Assembly: GCA_012517635.1 (NCBI GenBank)
Contig: JAAYUP010000207.1
Location: 1-11,498 of the forward strand
DNA: 11,498 nt
Direction: 5' to 3'
DNA from: Candidatus Atribacter alterifermentans
GTDB taxonomy: Bacteria > Atribacterota > Atribacteria > Atribacterales > Atribacteraceae
How positions within the stretch are numbered: the first letter of the stretch is position 1; each line of letters begins with the position of its first letter. The notes under the pieces were generated by a model. The model was not told the DNA's origin. It was given only the letters and a program-made list of their open reading frames with translations, and searched no databases. Shown here one piece after another: positions 1 to 7,591 of this stretch. Made by a program: the position numbers and the translations under genes.

Positions 1-3000
1 ATCGGACAGGAAGTCGACATTCCCGACGAAGGTCTGGAAAGAACTCGACGAGGAACCATTAAAACCAATGAAAAACTGGAAACATCTCGTCAAGGTGTGT
101 ATGCCGGCGGTGATTTGGTGATGGGACCTTCTACTCTGGTTGAATCAATTGCCCATGGCAAAAGAGCTGCTCAAGCAATCGATGCGAAGTTTACTGGCAA
201 GGAGTTTTCAGTTGAACGGCGGCACCCAGCACCTCTTTGCATTCCCTGGAATACCATCCATAAAAATCGGGCTCGCCTGGCAAAAGTGCCGGTTTTGGAA
301 CGAATCAACGATTTTTGTGAAGTTGAATTAGGATATACCGAAAAAGAAGTTCTCGAAGAAGCCTCCCGGTGTCTTTCTTGTGGCGGGTGTTCCGAATGTA
401 TGCAATGTGTTTTTGCCTGTCAACGAAACGCTATTGACCATACCATGAAAGACACGAGGGAAAAAATAGAGGTTGGTGCTATTATTTTTTCCTCAGGAGC
501 TGAAACCTTTAATCCCACCGAAAAATATCGGGAACTTGGTTATCGGAAGTTTCCCAATGTTATCACCAGTTTGGATTTTGAAAGAATACTCAATGCTTCC
601 GGACCATTCTCGGGCAAAGTCCAACGCCCATCAGATCGAAAAACTCCTCAAAAAATCGCTTTTATCCAATGTATTGGCTCAAGGGATCCAGAAAGAGGAA
701 AATCCTATTGCTCCTCGGTTTGCTGTATGTACGCCATTAAAGAAGCTTTAGTTGCCAAAGAACATTTGGCTATAGAACATCATGAAGAGCAACCAGTTGA
801 AGCTGGCTGCAGTTGTGGAACCGACTTATCCAATGGTATGGGAACTGCTAACCAAAACTTGACCTCGGCAAGTTCTTCTGAAGAATTTTCGGCGACAGTC
901 TTTATGATTGATATGCGAGCCTATGGAAAAGATTTTGAAAAATATTACCAGCGTGCAAAACAGGAAGGAATTCGATTCATTCGAGGAAAAGTTGATCGGG
1001 TCAAGGAATTAGATAACGGAAACCTCGAAGTTGCTTTTGTTGACAATCAAGGGAACTTCCAGAAAGAAAATTTCGAACTCTTGATTCTCTCGGTCGGACT
1101 TCAAGTTGAGCCAGAGAAATTAGCTCAGTTGGAAAAATTAGGACTTTCGATAAGCCCAGAAGGCTTTCTTTCAACTGATCCCACCAATCCCATTCAAACT
1201 ACTCGCCAAGGGATTTGGGTTTGCGGCACTTTAGCTGGTCCGAAAGATATTCCCGATACAGTAATGGAAGCGAGTGCAGCCAGTTGTGAGGTTGCCGGAT
1301 TTCTTCATCCCGCCCGCTTTACCCAGGTAAAAGAAAAAGCCTATCCCCAGCAACGAGACGTTTCCAACCAACCGCTTCGAATTGGAGTTTTCATTTGTCG
1401 CTGCGGAATCAATATCGGTGGAGTGGTGGAAGTCCCGAAAGTAGTTGAATGGGCAAAAAGCCTCCCTGGTGTGGTCTATGCTGAGGAAAATCTCTATACC
1501 TGTTCCCAAGATACCCAAGAGCGAATAAAAGAAAAGATTTTAGAACTCAACCTTAACCGGATTATCGTTGCCTCCTGCTCACCCCGAACTCACGAACCGC
1601 TTTTCCGGGAAACACTCAAAGAAGCCGGACTTAATCCCTATCTCTTTGAAATGGCCAATATCCGAGACCAATGTTCCTGGGTTCACCAACAATCTCCTGA
1701 TGATGCCACCGATAAATCACGGGATTTAGTTTCCATGGCAGTTGCTAAAGCATCGCTATTGGAACCACTTACCCCCATGCTTCTCCCATTAGAGAAATCT
1801 CTCCTGGTTCTTGGAGGAGGCCTCAGTGGTATGACCGCTGCTCTTGAAGCTGCTCTTCAGGGTTTAAAAGTTTTTTTGGTGGAAAAAGAATCAGAATTAG
1901 GTGGAAACTTGCGCGGCTACCATAAAAAAACCAATTTAGAGGGAGCCCCTCTCATTGACATCTTTAATTCGATCAAAGCCCAGATCATCAATCATCCCAA
2001 TATAGAGGTTTACCTCAATGCCAAGGTTCAAGAGGTCAATGGATTCGTGGGTAATTTTGAAAGTACAATTGTGCAAGCTGGCGTTGAAATTCCAATAAAG
2101 CATGGCGGCGTTATTGTCGCTACCGGTGCTCATCAATATCAACCGCATGAATTTCTCTATCAACAAGATCGTCAAGTTCTTACACAAACCGAGTTAGAAA
2201 AACGACTCGAACAGGGTCATTTTCCTCCGGTCGTTTCAGTAGTAATGATCCAGTGCGTCGGTTCTCGGAGCGATGAACATCCCTGGTGTAGCAAAATATG
2301 TTGTGGCACCGCAATTAAAAATGCCTTAACCATAAAAGAAAAGAGTCCAGACACCGAAGTGTACATCCTCTATCGAGATTTGAGAAGTTACGGTCTTCAG
2401 GAAAAATACTATCGAGAAGCACGAAACCGAGGGGTGGTTTTTATTCGCTTTGAGGATGATGACCCCCCCGAAGTGATTCAGCAAGGTTCTGTTCTCCACG
2501 TCAAAGTCAATAGTGCTGTGTTTCAAGAAAGTGTAACAATTCCAGCAAGTTTGGTGGTTCTCAGTGTCGGGATTGTTCCGCCTGAACACAACGCGACCAT
2601 CGGTAAAATGTTAAAAGTGCCTCTGAACCAAGATGGATTTTTCTTGGAAGCTCATGTTAAGCTGCGACCGGTAGATTTTGCCACTGATGGTGTCTATGTT
2701 TGTGGTTTGGCTCATGGTCCAAAATCTGCTCTGGAAAGTATGTTGCAGGCTAAAGCTTGTGTAGCCCGAGCGATGAATATTTTAAGCAAAGATCAAATTC
2801 AATCGGAAGCCCAAATTGCTTATGTATTAAAAGAACGCTGTACTGCCTGTGGTGATTGTGAGAAAGTCTGTGCCTATAAAGCTGTAAAAATTAATCAAGA
2901 AAAGAAGATAGCTGAGGTCAATGCCGCTCTTTGTAAGGGATGTGGTCTATGTAGTGCAACCTGCAAAAGTACTGCTATCAAAGTTCAGGGATTTGCTCCT

Positions 3001-3036
3001 GAACAGCTTATATCTGAGGTGGAATACTTATTATGA
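1..3036 (+). CDS. GltD/HdrA-type fusion flavoprotein, 5'-partial
   Basis: This is the C-terminal 1011 residues of a large soluble flavin/iron-sulfur electron-transfer protein. The frame is open from base 1, and its first residues (IGQ, then GVYAGGD and TLVESIAHGKRAA) are the end of a GltD-type NAD(P)H/FAD domain. The true start is therefore upstream, and the GTG at 97 is internal. Next comes a six-Cys motif (nt 370-420, CxxCxxCxxCxxCxxxC), then an HdrA-like FAD region with FIQCIGSRD and SSVCCMYAIKEA (661-747). A second, fuller HdrA unit follows: CRCGINIGG and CSPRTHEPLFR (about 1380-1690), FAD-binding GGGLSGM (about 1810), and IQCVGSR with SKICCGTAIKNA (2250-2320). Two CxxCxxCxxxC ferredoxin motifs close it (2839-2964). 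HdrA proteins hold the bifurcating FAD of Hdr-Mvh and Flx-Hdr complexes, and this one probably passes electrons among the products of the next four genes. It overlaps mvhD by 4 bases (ATGA). Bifurcation itself is inferred. Confidence 0.9.
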   Translation: MGQEVDIPDEGLERTRRGTIKTNEKLETSRQGVYAGGDLVMGPSTLVESIAHGKRAAQAIDAKFTGKEFSVERRHPAPLCIPWNTIHKNRARLAKVPVLERINDFCEVELGYTEKEVLEEASRCLSCGGCSECMQCVFACQRNAIDHTMKDTREKIEVGAIIFSSGAETFNPTEKYRELGYRKFPNVITSLDFERILNASGPFSGKVQRPSDRKTPQKIAFIQCIGSRDPERGKSYCSSVCCMYAIKEALVAKEHLAIEHHEEQPVEAGCSCGTDLSNGMGTANQNLTSASSSEEFSATVFMIDMRAYGKDFEKYYQRAKQEGIRFIRGKVDRVKELDNGNLEVAFVDNQGNFQKENFELLILSVGLQVEPEKLAQLEKLGLSISPEGFLSTDPTNPIQTTRQGIWVCGTLAGPKDIPDTVMEASAASCEVAGFLHPARFTQVKEKAYPQQRDVSNQPLRIGVFICRCGINIGGVVEVPKVVEWAKSLPGVVYAEENLYTCSQDTQERIKEKILELNLNRIIVASCSPRTHEPLFRETLKEAGLNPYLFEMANIRDQCSWVHQQSPDDATDKSRDLVSMAVAKASLLEPLTPMLLPLEKSLLVLGGGLSGMTAALEAALQGLKVFLVEKESELGGNLRGYHKKTNLEGAPLIDIFNSIKAQIINHPNIEVYLNAKVQEVNGFVGNFESTIVQAGVEIPIKHGGVIVATGAHQYQPHEFLYQQDRQVLTQTELEKRLEQGHFPPVVSVVMIQCVGSRSDEHPWCSKICCGTAIKNALTIKEKSPDTEVYILYRDLRSYGLQEKYYREARNRGVVFIRFEDDDPPEVIQQGSVLHVKVNSAVFQESVTIPASLVVLSVGIVPPEHNATIGKMLKVPLNQDGFFLEAHVKLRPVDFATDGVYVCGLAHGPKSALESMLQAKACVARAMNILSKDQIQSEAQIAYVLKERCTACGDCEKVCAYKAVKINQEKKIAEVNAALCKGCGLCSATCKSTAIKVQGFAPEQLISEVEYLL

Positions 3037-3470
3037 TTGAATCCTCTTGGGAACCAAAAATTGTTGCTTTTCTTTGTCATTGGTGTAGCTATGCTGGGGC
3101 CGATTTAGCTGGGGTGAGTCGAATGCAATATCCTCCCAATATTCGGGTGATTCGTGTTCCCTGTTCCGGAGCTATTAATCCTCTCTACATTTTTAAAGCA
3201 CTTCGGGAAGGAGCCGATGGTGTTCTGGTTTCTGGTTGTCATCCTGGTGATTGTCATTACATCAGTGGGAATTACTATGCCCGTCGTAAATTTTATATCC
3301 TTAAGGAACTGCTGGTCTGGGCGGGAGTGGAAGCTGATCGGATTCATTTTTCATGGGTTTCAGCTTCTGAAGGACAAAAATTCTCTGAGGTGGTCACCGA
3401 GGTCGTCAATGCTGTCAAGCGCCTTGGCCCCTCTGGAAAATTAGTAAAGGAGTTTGCAATCGATGTTTGA
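3033..3470 (+). CDS. mvhD: MvhD/FlxD-type hydrogenase iron-sulfur (delta) subunit
   Basis: This is a small 145-residue protein of the MvhD/FlpD/FlxD family. These proteins carry a [2Fe-2S] cluster and relay electrons from a hydrogenase, formate dehydrogenase or NADH module to HdrA. The sequence matches the family almost end to end: FLCHWCSYAGADLAG (C15, C18), VPCSGAINP (C44), SGCHPGDCHY (C69, C74), and the C-terminal SWVSASEGQKF and RLGP. The ATG overlaps the stop of the HdrA-type gene (ATGA), which implies translational coupling. No NiFe-hydrogenase gene is nearby, and an NAD(P)H oxidoreductase lies four genes into the cluster, so the likely role is the FlxD one. It would couple the FlxABC module to the HdrA-type protein in the cytoplasm. 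Confidence 0.93.
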   Translation: MIESSWEPKIVAFLCHWCSYAGADLAGVSRMQYPPNIRVIRVPCSGAINPLYIFKALREGADGVLVSGCHPGDCHYISGNYYARRKFYILKELLVWAGVEADRIHFSWVSASEGQKFSEVVTEVVNAVKRLGPSGKLVKEFAIDV

Positions 3471-4407
3471 AAACATCATCATAGATTTAACAAAAAAACT
3501 ACTCCGGGAAAAAGTGATCGATTTAGTAATCGGCTATGGCTCCGCCCAATTACCCTTTCGTACGAAACCCATTGTAATAAATCAAGAAGACCAAGCTGAC
3601 GCTTTGGTTTGGAATCCCTTTTGTGGACATAACTTAGCCCGTTATTTGAAATATTATAAGAATACCCAGCATAAAATCGCTTTAATGGTCAAAGGTTGTG
3701 ATTCCCGGGCTGTTCAGGTTCTCTTAAAAGAGGATCAAATCAAAAGGGAACGGCTTTATTTAATCGGATTACCCTGTCCAGGTTTAGTCAATCGAGAAAA
3801 ACTTCAAAAGCAATTTCCTCAGGCTTTACCAGAAGATTTTCAATGGAAAGAAGCAGGTTGGTTCTTTCGAGGGAAACAAATTGACCCTGGGCTGCTTCTT
3901 GAGGAAACCTGTCTTCGCTGCCGTTACCCTAATCCTCTTATTTATGATGAGCTTATTGGTGAACCCCAAACTATGAGTCCATACCAAACCTATCAAAAAG
4001 ATTACTTATGTCAAATCGATGCCCTTTCCCCAGAAGAGCGATGGGATCGATGGTTGCAAGAAATGACGAAATGTATACGATGTTATGCCTGTCGGAATTC
4101 TTGTCCTCTCTGTTACTGTCAAGAATGTTTTACCGATAGCACTCAACCCCAGTGGATAAGCCCAGCTCCAACACCTTCGGATAATTTTCTTTTCCATTTA
4201 GCTCGGACTATGCATATGGCTGGACGTTGTGTTGAATGCGGTGCCTGTGAAAGAGCTTGTCCGGTCTCCATTCCTATTGCCCAGCTTCCGCTGAAAGTTG
4301 AGGCAATTATCCGTGAACAATTTCAATTTGAGGCCGGAACTGATCAAGAGAGCACTGCTCCTTTGCTCACTTACCGGGAGAACGACCCCGGAGACTTTAT
4401 CAAATGA
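3463..4407 (+). CDS. FlxC-like FrhB-family 4Fe-4S dicluster protein
   Basis: This 314-residue protein has an N-terminal half like the coenzyme F420 hydrogenase/dehydrogenase beta-subunit family (VKGCDSRAVQVLL at about 76-88, GLPCPG at 102-107). Three cysteine groups follow. They are CLRC (150-153), a very dense CxxCxxCxxxCxxCxCxxC motif at 204-222, and a ferredoxin-like CxxCxxCxxxCP at 256-267. The position next to mvhD and the FlxB- and FlxA-like genes fits the FlxC electron-relay subunit. Use of F420 is not implied. I chose ATG 3463 because AAAGGAG at 3446-3452 sits 10 bases upstream. A TTG at 3454 would be almost on top of that site. The start overlaps the mvhD stop by 8 bases. The family is clear, but the exact partner and redox role are inferred. 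Confidence 0.87.
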   Translation: MFENIIIDLTKKLLREKVIDLVIGYGSAQLPFRTKPIVINQEDQADALVWNPFCGHNLARYLKYYKNTQHKIALMVKGCDSRAVQVLLKEDQIKRERLYLIGLPCPGLVNREKLQKQFPQALPEDFQWKEAGWFFRGKQIDPGLLLEETCLRCRYPNPLIYDELIGEPQTMSPYQTYQKDYLCQIDALSPEERWDRWLQEMTKCIRCYACRNSCPLCYCQECFTDSTQPQWISPAPTPSDNFLFHLARTMHMAGRCVECGACERACPVSIPIAQLPLKVEAIIREQFQFEAGTDQESTAPLLTYRENDPGDFIK

Positions 4408-4411
4408 GGTG

Positions 4412-5422
4412 ATGGCTTTGAAATCAGGTAAAATAAACAAAAATGACCTCATTCAGTGGTTAAAAACCCATCAAAAAAACATTTTGGTCACCGAAAAAGT
4501 GGCTCATCACCAACCCGAGTTATTATTCGATCAATCAAAAGAAATAAAAAATATCAAGGAAGCCCTTTTCCCTCCTTGGGACAAGCTTTTTCATTATCAT
4601 TGGGAAAATCAACAATGGAAGATAGAGGATATCCAGCCAACGGTTTCGCCTCGATTTCTAATGGCTCTTCCCTGTGAAATCCGGGCCATATTTGAAGTTC
4701 TCGATCGGGTTTTTCTTCAACCATCAGAAATTGAAACCGGATATGCAGTTCGGCGACAAGGATTAAAGATGATCATTATAGGATGTGTAAATCCTGAACC
4801 AACCTGTTTTTGCCATTTAGTAGGTGGCAATCCCTATTGGTCGCATCCCGATGCTCTTTTTATTCTTCCTTTTCATGATGAATATTACTTCGAAACCAAT
4901 CAACCAGAACAATTTGATATCACTGAAAAAGGAACTCCCTTAAATAAGGCTGAGAGAGAAGAAATAGAAGCTTTAAAAAAACAAATGGAAGAAAAAACGA
5001 ATCAAGAGATGCTTCCTAAAGAAGTTCCCCAGGAACTTTATAATCTTTTTGAAGACCAAGAATGGGAAGATTTGAGTTGGAAATGTTTAAATTGTGGTGC
5101 CTGCACGTATTTGTGTCCAACCTGTCAGTGTTTTGATATGAGTACCGAGGGACGCTTAAAAGGTTTTCAACTCAAATCTTGGGATTCATGTATGTTTCCC
5201 AAGTTCACCCTTCATGCCTCAGGACACAACCCCCGACCTACTTTCAAAGAAAGAGTCCGACAGAGAGTTCTCCATAAATTTTCCTATTTTCCTCTTCGGG
5301 AAGAAGGACGTTATGGATGTGTAGGATGTGGAAAATGTATTGAAATTTGTCCAGTAAATTGGAACATTCGGGAGGTTGTTGAAAGGATGGTAAAAAAAAT
5401 TGGCAATCGAACAGAAAAATAG
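4412..5422 (+). CDS. FlxB-like 4Fe-4S protein (hydrogenase beta / AsrA family)
   Basis: This protein of about 336 residues belongs to the family that includes sulfhydrogenase beta subunits, anaerobic sulfite reductase A and FlxB. It is a cytoplasmic iron-sulfur relay that partners an FAD/NAD(P) reductase. Visible landmarks are ALPCEIRAI (85-93), GCVNPEPTCFC (124-134), KCLNCGACTYLCPTCQC (224-240), WDSCMFPKFTLHASG (257-271), and GCVGCGKCIEICPVN (302-316). The spacing of these blocks is typical of the family. A charged stretch at 178-200 is probably a surface helix. The start is uncertain. ATG 4412 gives the expected N-terminus, but GAGGTG at 4406-4411 is better spaced for a TTG at 4418, two codons downstream. 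The gap to the upstream gene is 4 bases, and the 3' end overlaps the FlxA-like gene. Confidence 0.87.
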   Translation: MALKSGKINKNDLIQWLKTHQKNILVTEKVAHHQPELLFDQSKEIKNIKEALFPPWDKLFHYHWENQQWKIEDIQPTVSPRFLMALPCEIRAIFEVLDRVFLQPSEIETGYAVRRQGLKMIIIGCVNPEPTCFCHLVGGNPYWSHPDALFILPFHDEYYFETNQPEQFDITEKGTPLNKAEREEIEALKKQMEEKTNQEMLPKEVPQELYNLFEDQEWEDLSWKCLNCGACTYLCPTCQCFDMSTEGRLKGFQLKSWDSCMFPKFTLHASGHNPRPTFKERVRQRVLHKFSYFPLREEGRYGCVGCGKCIEICPVNWNIREVVERMVKKIGNRTEK

Positions 5423-6242
5423 AAACATTTATCTTCCCCACCTCTATCGAATCATGGAAATCATCCCGGAGACTTCCGATATCAAGACATTTCGTCTCGA
5501 TTTAGAAGGTGAAATTTTTTCTCATCTTCCCGGTCAATTTGCTGAACTTTTTGTACCAGGGATAGGAGAAGCACCCATTTCCATTACTTCCTCCCCAACT
5601 CAAAAAGGGATTCTGGAATTTAGCATTAAAAGAGCTGGTTTGGTAACCTCTGCTATCCATCGCCTGAACCCCAATGATCGTTTGGGAATCCGCGGTCCTT
5701 ACGGAAATACCTTTCCTATTTCTAATTTAATTGGACAAAACCTGCTTTTCATTGCTGGGGGGATTGGATTAGCACCGCTTCGCTCTTTAATAAACTATGT
5801 TTTCGATGCCGAAAATCGAAATCAATTTAAAAAAGTTACTATTCTTTATGGTGCACGTTCACCACAAGACCTGGTATTTAAATGGGAATTGGAAAAATGG
5901 AAAACCCGAGAAGATATAACCTTTTTGCTCACTGTTGACCGAGGAGATGAACAATGGAAGGGTACGGTTGGTTTGGTCCCCAATGTTCTTAAGGAAAACA
6001 TCCAAGTCAATCCATTAGAATGGAAATCCATCATTTGTGGTCCTCCTATTATGATTAAATTTACCATTAAGGCCTTATTGGAAATGAGCTTTCAACCTCA
6101 AGATATTATTACAACACTAGAAATGAGAATGAAATGTGGATTGGGAAAGTGTGGTCGGTGTAATATCGGACCCTATTACGTCTGTAAAGATGGTCCGGTT
6201 TTCACTTATCAGCAACTCCAGAAAATGCCAGAAGAATATTGA
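5400..6242 (+). CDS. FlxA-like FAD/NAD(P)-binding oxidoreductase with [2Fe-2S]
   Basis: This 280-residue ferredoxin-NADP reductase-type protein resembles the gamma subunit of sulfhydrogenases, PyrK and FlxA. The order is an N-terminal YLPHLYRIMEI, an FAD-binding barrel with PGQFAEL and EAPISITSS (FAD contact, 57-65), the pyridine-nucleotide domain with IAGGIGLAPLRSL (118-130) and CGPPIM (213-218), and a C-terminal [2Fe-2S] motif with C246, C251, C254 and C262 (CGLGKCGRC). It probably oxidises NADH or NADPH and feeds electrons to the FlxB- and FlxC-like proteins. The start is read as TTG 5400, overlapping the previous gene by 23 bases. It has an AAGGAT-like site at 5383-5388, and the next ATG (5454) would remove the conserved YLPHL. 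NADH versus NADPH preference cannot be read from the sequence. Confidence 0.9.
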   Translation: MAIEQKNRNIYLPHLYRIMEIIPETSDIKTFRLDLEGEIFSHLPGQFAELFVPGIGEAPISITSSPTQKGILEFSIKRAGLVTSAIHRLNPNDRLGIRGPYGNTFPISNLIGQNLLFIAGGIGLAPLRSLINYVFDAENRNQFKKVTILYGARSPQDLVFKWELEKWKTREDITFLLTVDRGDEQWKGTVGLVPNVLKENIQVNPLEWKSIICGPPIMIKFTIKALLEMSFQPQDIITTLEMRMKCGLGKCGRCNIGPYYVCKDGPVFTYQQLQKMPEEY

Positions 6243-6256
6243 CGGAGGCTCTTTGC

Positions 6257-7591
6257 ATGAACTTCCAAGAAAGCATTCAAGCTCTCTATTCATTAATTAA
6301 TTATGAAAAAACTAATTTTTCTTACACCGACCTCAAACTTGATCGGATGAGAGAATTCATGAAACTGCTGAAGAGACCAGATACCCATTCACCAGTGATA
6401 TTGGTTGCTGGTACCAAAGGGAAGGGAAGTACCTGTTATTATTTGGAACGTATTTTAGCCACTCAGCAGAAGAAATGCGGCTTATATGTTAAGCCACACC
6501 TTCTCACTTTTCGGGAACGCTTACGTTTTAATGGAGAGATGATTCAACCTGAAGAGCTTGCTGAATTAGTGACCGAAATCTTCCCAGTTATCGACCACAT
6601 GGAAAAATACTCTCCATATGGTAAGCCTACTTATTTCGAAGTTTCAGTTGCTCTGGCTTTTCAATACTTTAAAAAAAGAAAAGCTGATTACTCCATCATG
6701 GAGGTTGGTCTCGGAGGTCGCTTGGATGCAACTAATGTGGCTGATCCAATCCTCACCATTATCACTCCGATAAGTTATGACCATACCGAAATTTTAGGTG
6801 AAACCATTCCACAAATTGCTCAAGAAAAAGCCGGCATTCTTCGCCCCTCTATTCCTCTGATTTTAGGATTGCAGGAAATAAAACCAGCGAAGACCACTAT
6901 CATGCAAATTGCCGAAAACCTTCGGGTTCCAGTATTTCCTCTTGAAGATTATTACTCATACCGAATTCTCAACCGGAGCCCAAAAGGATCAATTTTTGAG
7001 CTGTTTTCAAAATCTGACCGAAAAGGTGTTTTTTCTTTACCACTCTTGGGTGATCAACAGATTGAAAATTTCCTCACTGCTTTGCTCAGCGCTGAACATT
7101 TAGGGTATTTACCTTCCAATCAACAACTCCAAAATCTTCTCAATGAAGCGATTTGGCCGGGACGAATTCAAGTTATAGGTTCATCACCCTTGACGGTATT
7201 TGATGTTGCTCACAATCAGGCATCTTTTGCTACTTTGTGTCACACCTTGCAAGACTATTTGGGAATAAGAAAAGCCGTCTTTCTTTTAGGTTTTCTAAAT
7301 GGCAAGGACTTTCCAGGAATTGTTGAAGAACTCTCTCAAATGGAATCCCGAGTAATCTTAACCACACCTTTTAACCCGAAAGCCGCCCTTCCGGCCGATA
7401 TTGCTCATTTTTTTGCACCTTCTATTCCTTATTATGAAGTGATCAACGATCCCTACCAAGCTTGGGAAAAAGCTCTTCAATATGCCAATGACTTCAACTT
7501 ACCTTTAGTGGTAGCCGGATCGTTTTACTTAGCAAAACTATTAAGTGATAAACTCAACGTAACCCTTTTCAAAGAGGAGGTGGAGTTATGA
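6257..7591 (+). CDS. folC: Folylpolyglutamate synthase / dihydrofolate synthase
   Basis: This 444-residue Mur-ligase-family protein adds glutamates to folates with ATP, and in many bacteria it also makes dihydrofolate from dihydropteroate. It shows the P-loop AGTKGKGST (51-59), KPHLLTFRERLR (79-90), FEVSVALAFQYF, MEVGLGGRLDATNV (148-161), a SYDHTEILG metal/nucleotide segment (173-181), QEKAGI with the usual carbamylated-Lys position at K191, and a C-terminal FDVAHNQ in place of the common DGAHN. KPHL replaces the usual SPHL. ATG 6257 is chosen because GGAGG at 6244-6248 lies 8 bases upstream. The gap to the FlxA-like gene is 14 bases, and the stop overlaps the acsE start (ATGA). Its place between redox genes and a methyl-THF methyltransferase suggests a role in the C1-folate pool. 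Confidence 0.93.
   Translation: MNFQESIQALYSLINYEKTNFSYTDLKLDRMREFMKLLKRPDTHSPVILVAGTKGKGSTCYYLERILATQQKKCGLYVKPHLLTFRERLRFNGEMIQPEELAELVTEIFPVIDHMEKYSPYGKPTYFEVSVALAFQYFKKRKADYSIMEVGLGGRLDATNVADPILTIITPISYDHTEILGETIPQIAQEKAGILRPSIPLILGLQEIKPAKTTIMQIAENLRVPVFPLEDYYSYRILNRSPKGSIFELFSKSDRKGVFSLPLLGDQQIENFLTALLSAEHLGYLPSNQQLQNLLNEAIWPGRIQVIGSSPLTVFDVAHNQASFATLCHTLQDYLGIRKAVFLLGFLNGKDFPGIVEELSQMESRVILTTPFNPKAALPADIAHFFAPSIPYYEVINDPYQAWEKALQYANDFNLPLVVAGSFYLAKLLSDKLNVTLFKEEVEL

Noticed and set aside
97..99. GTG 97 as the start of the first gene
   Set aside because: The frame stays open to base 1 and the upstream codons encode the conserved IGQ and TSRQGVYAGGD part of a GltD domain, so the gene begins before the window.
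1231..1518. Minus-strand open frames inside the large genes (for example 1231-1518, 2326-2589, 10449-10760)
   Set aside because: They lie opposite well-supported conserved genes, have no ribosome sites or recognisable domains, and are shadows.
4298..4411. Upstream extension of the FlxB-like gene to 4298
   Set aside because: This part overlaps the C-terminal coding region of the FlxC-like gene, has no family similarity, and lacks a suitable ribosome site.
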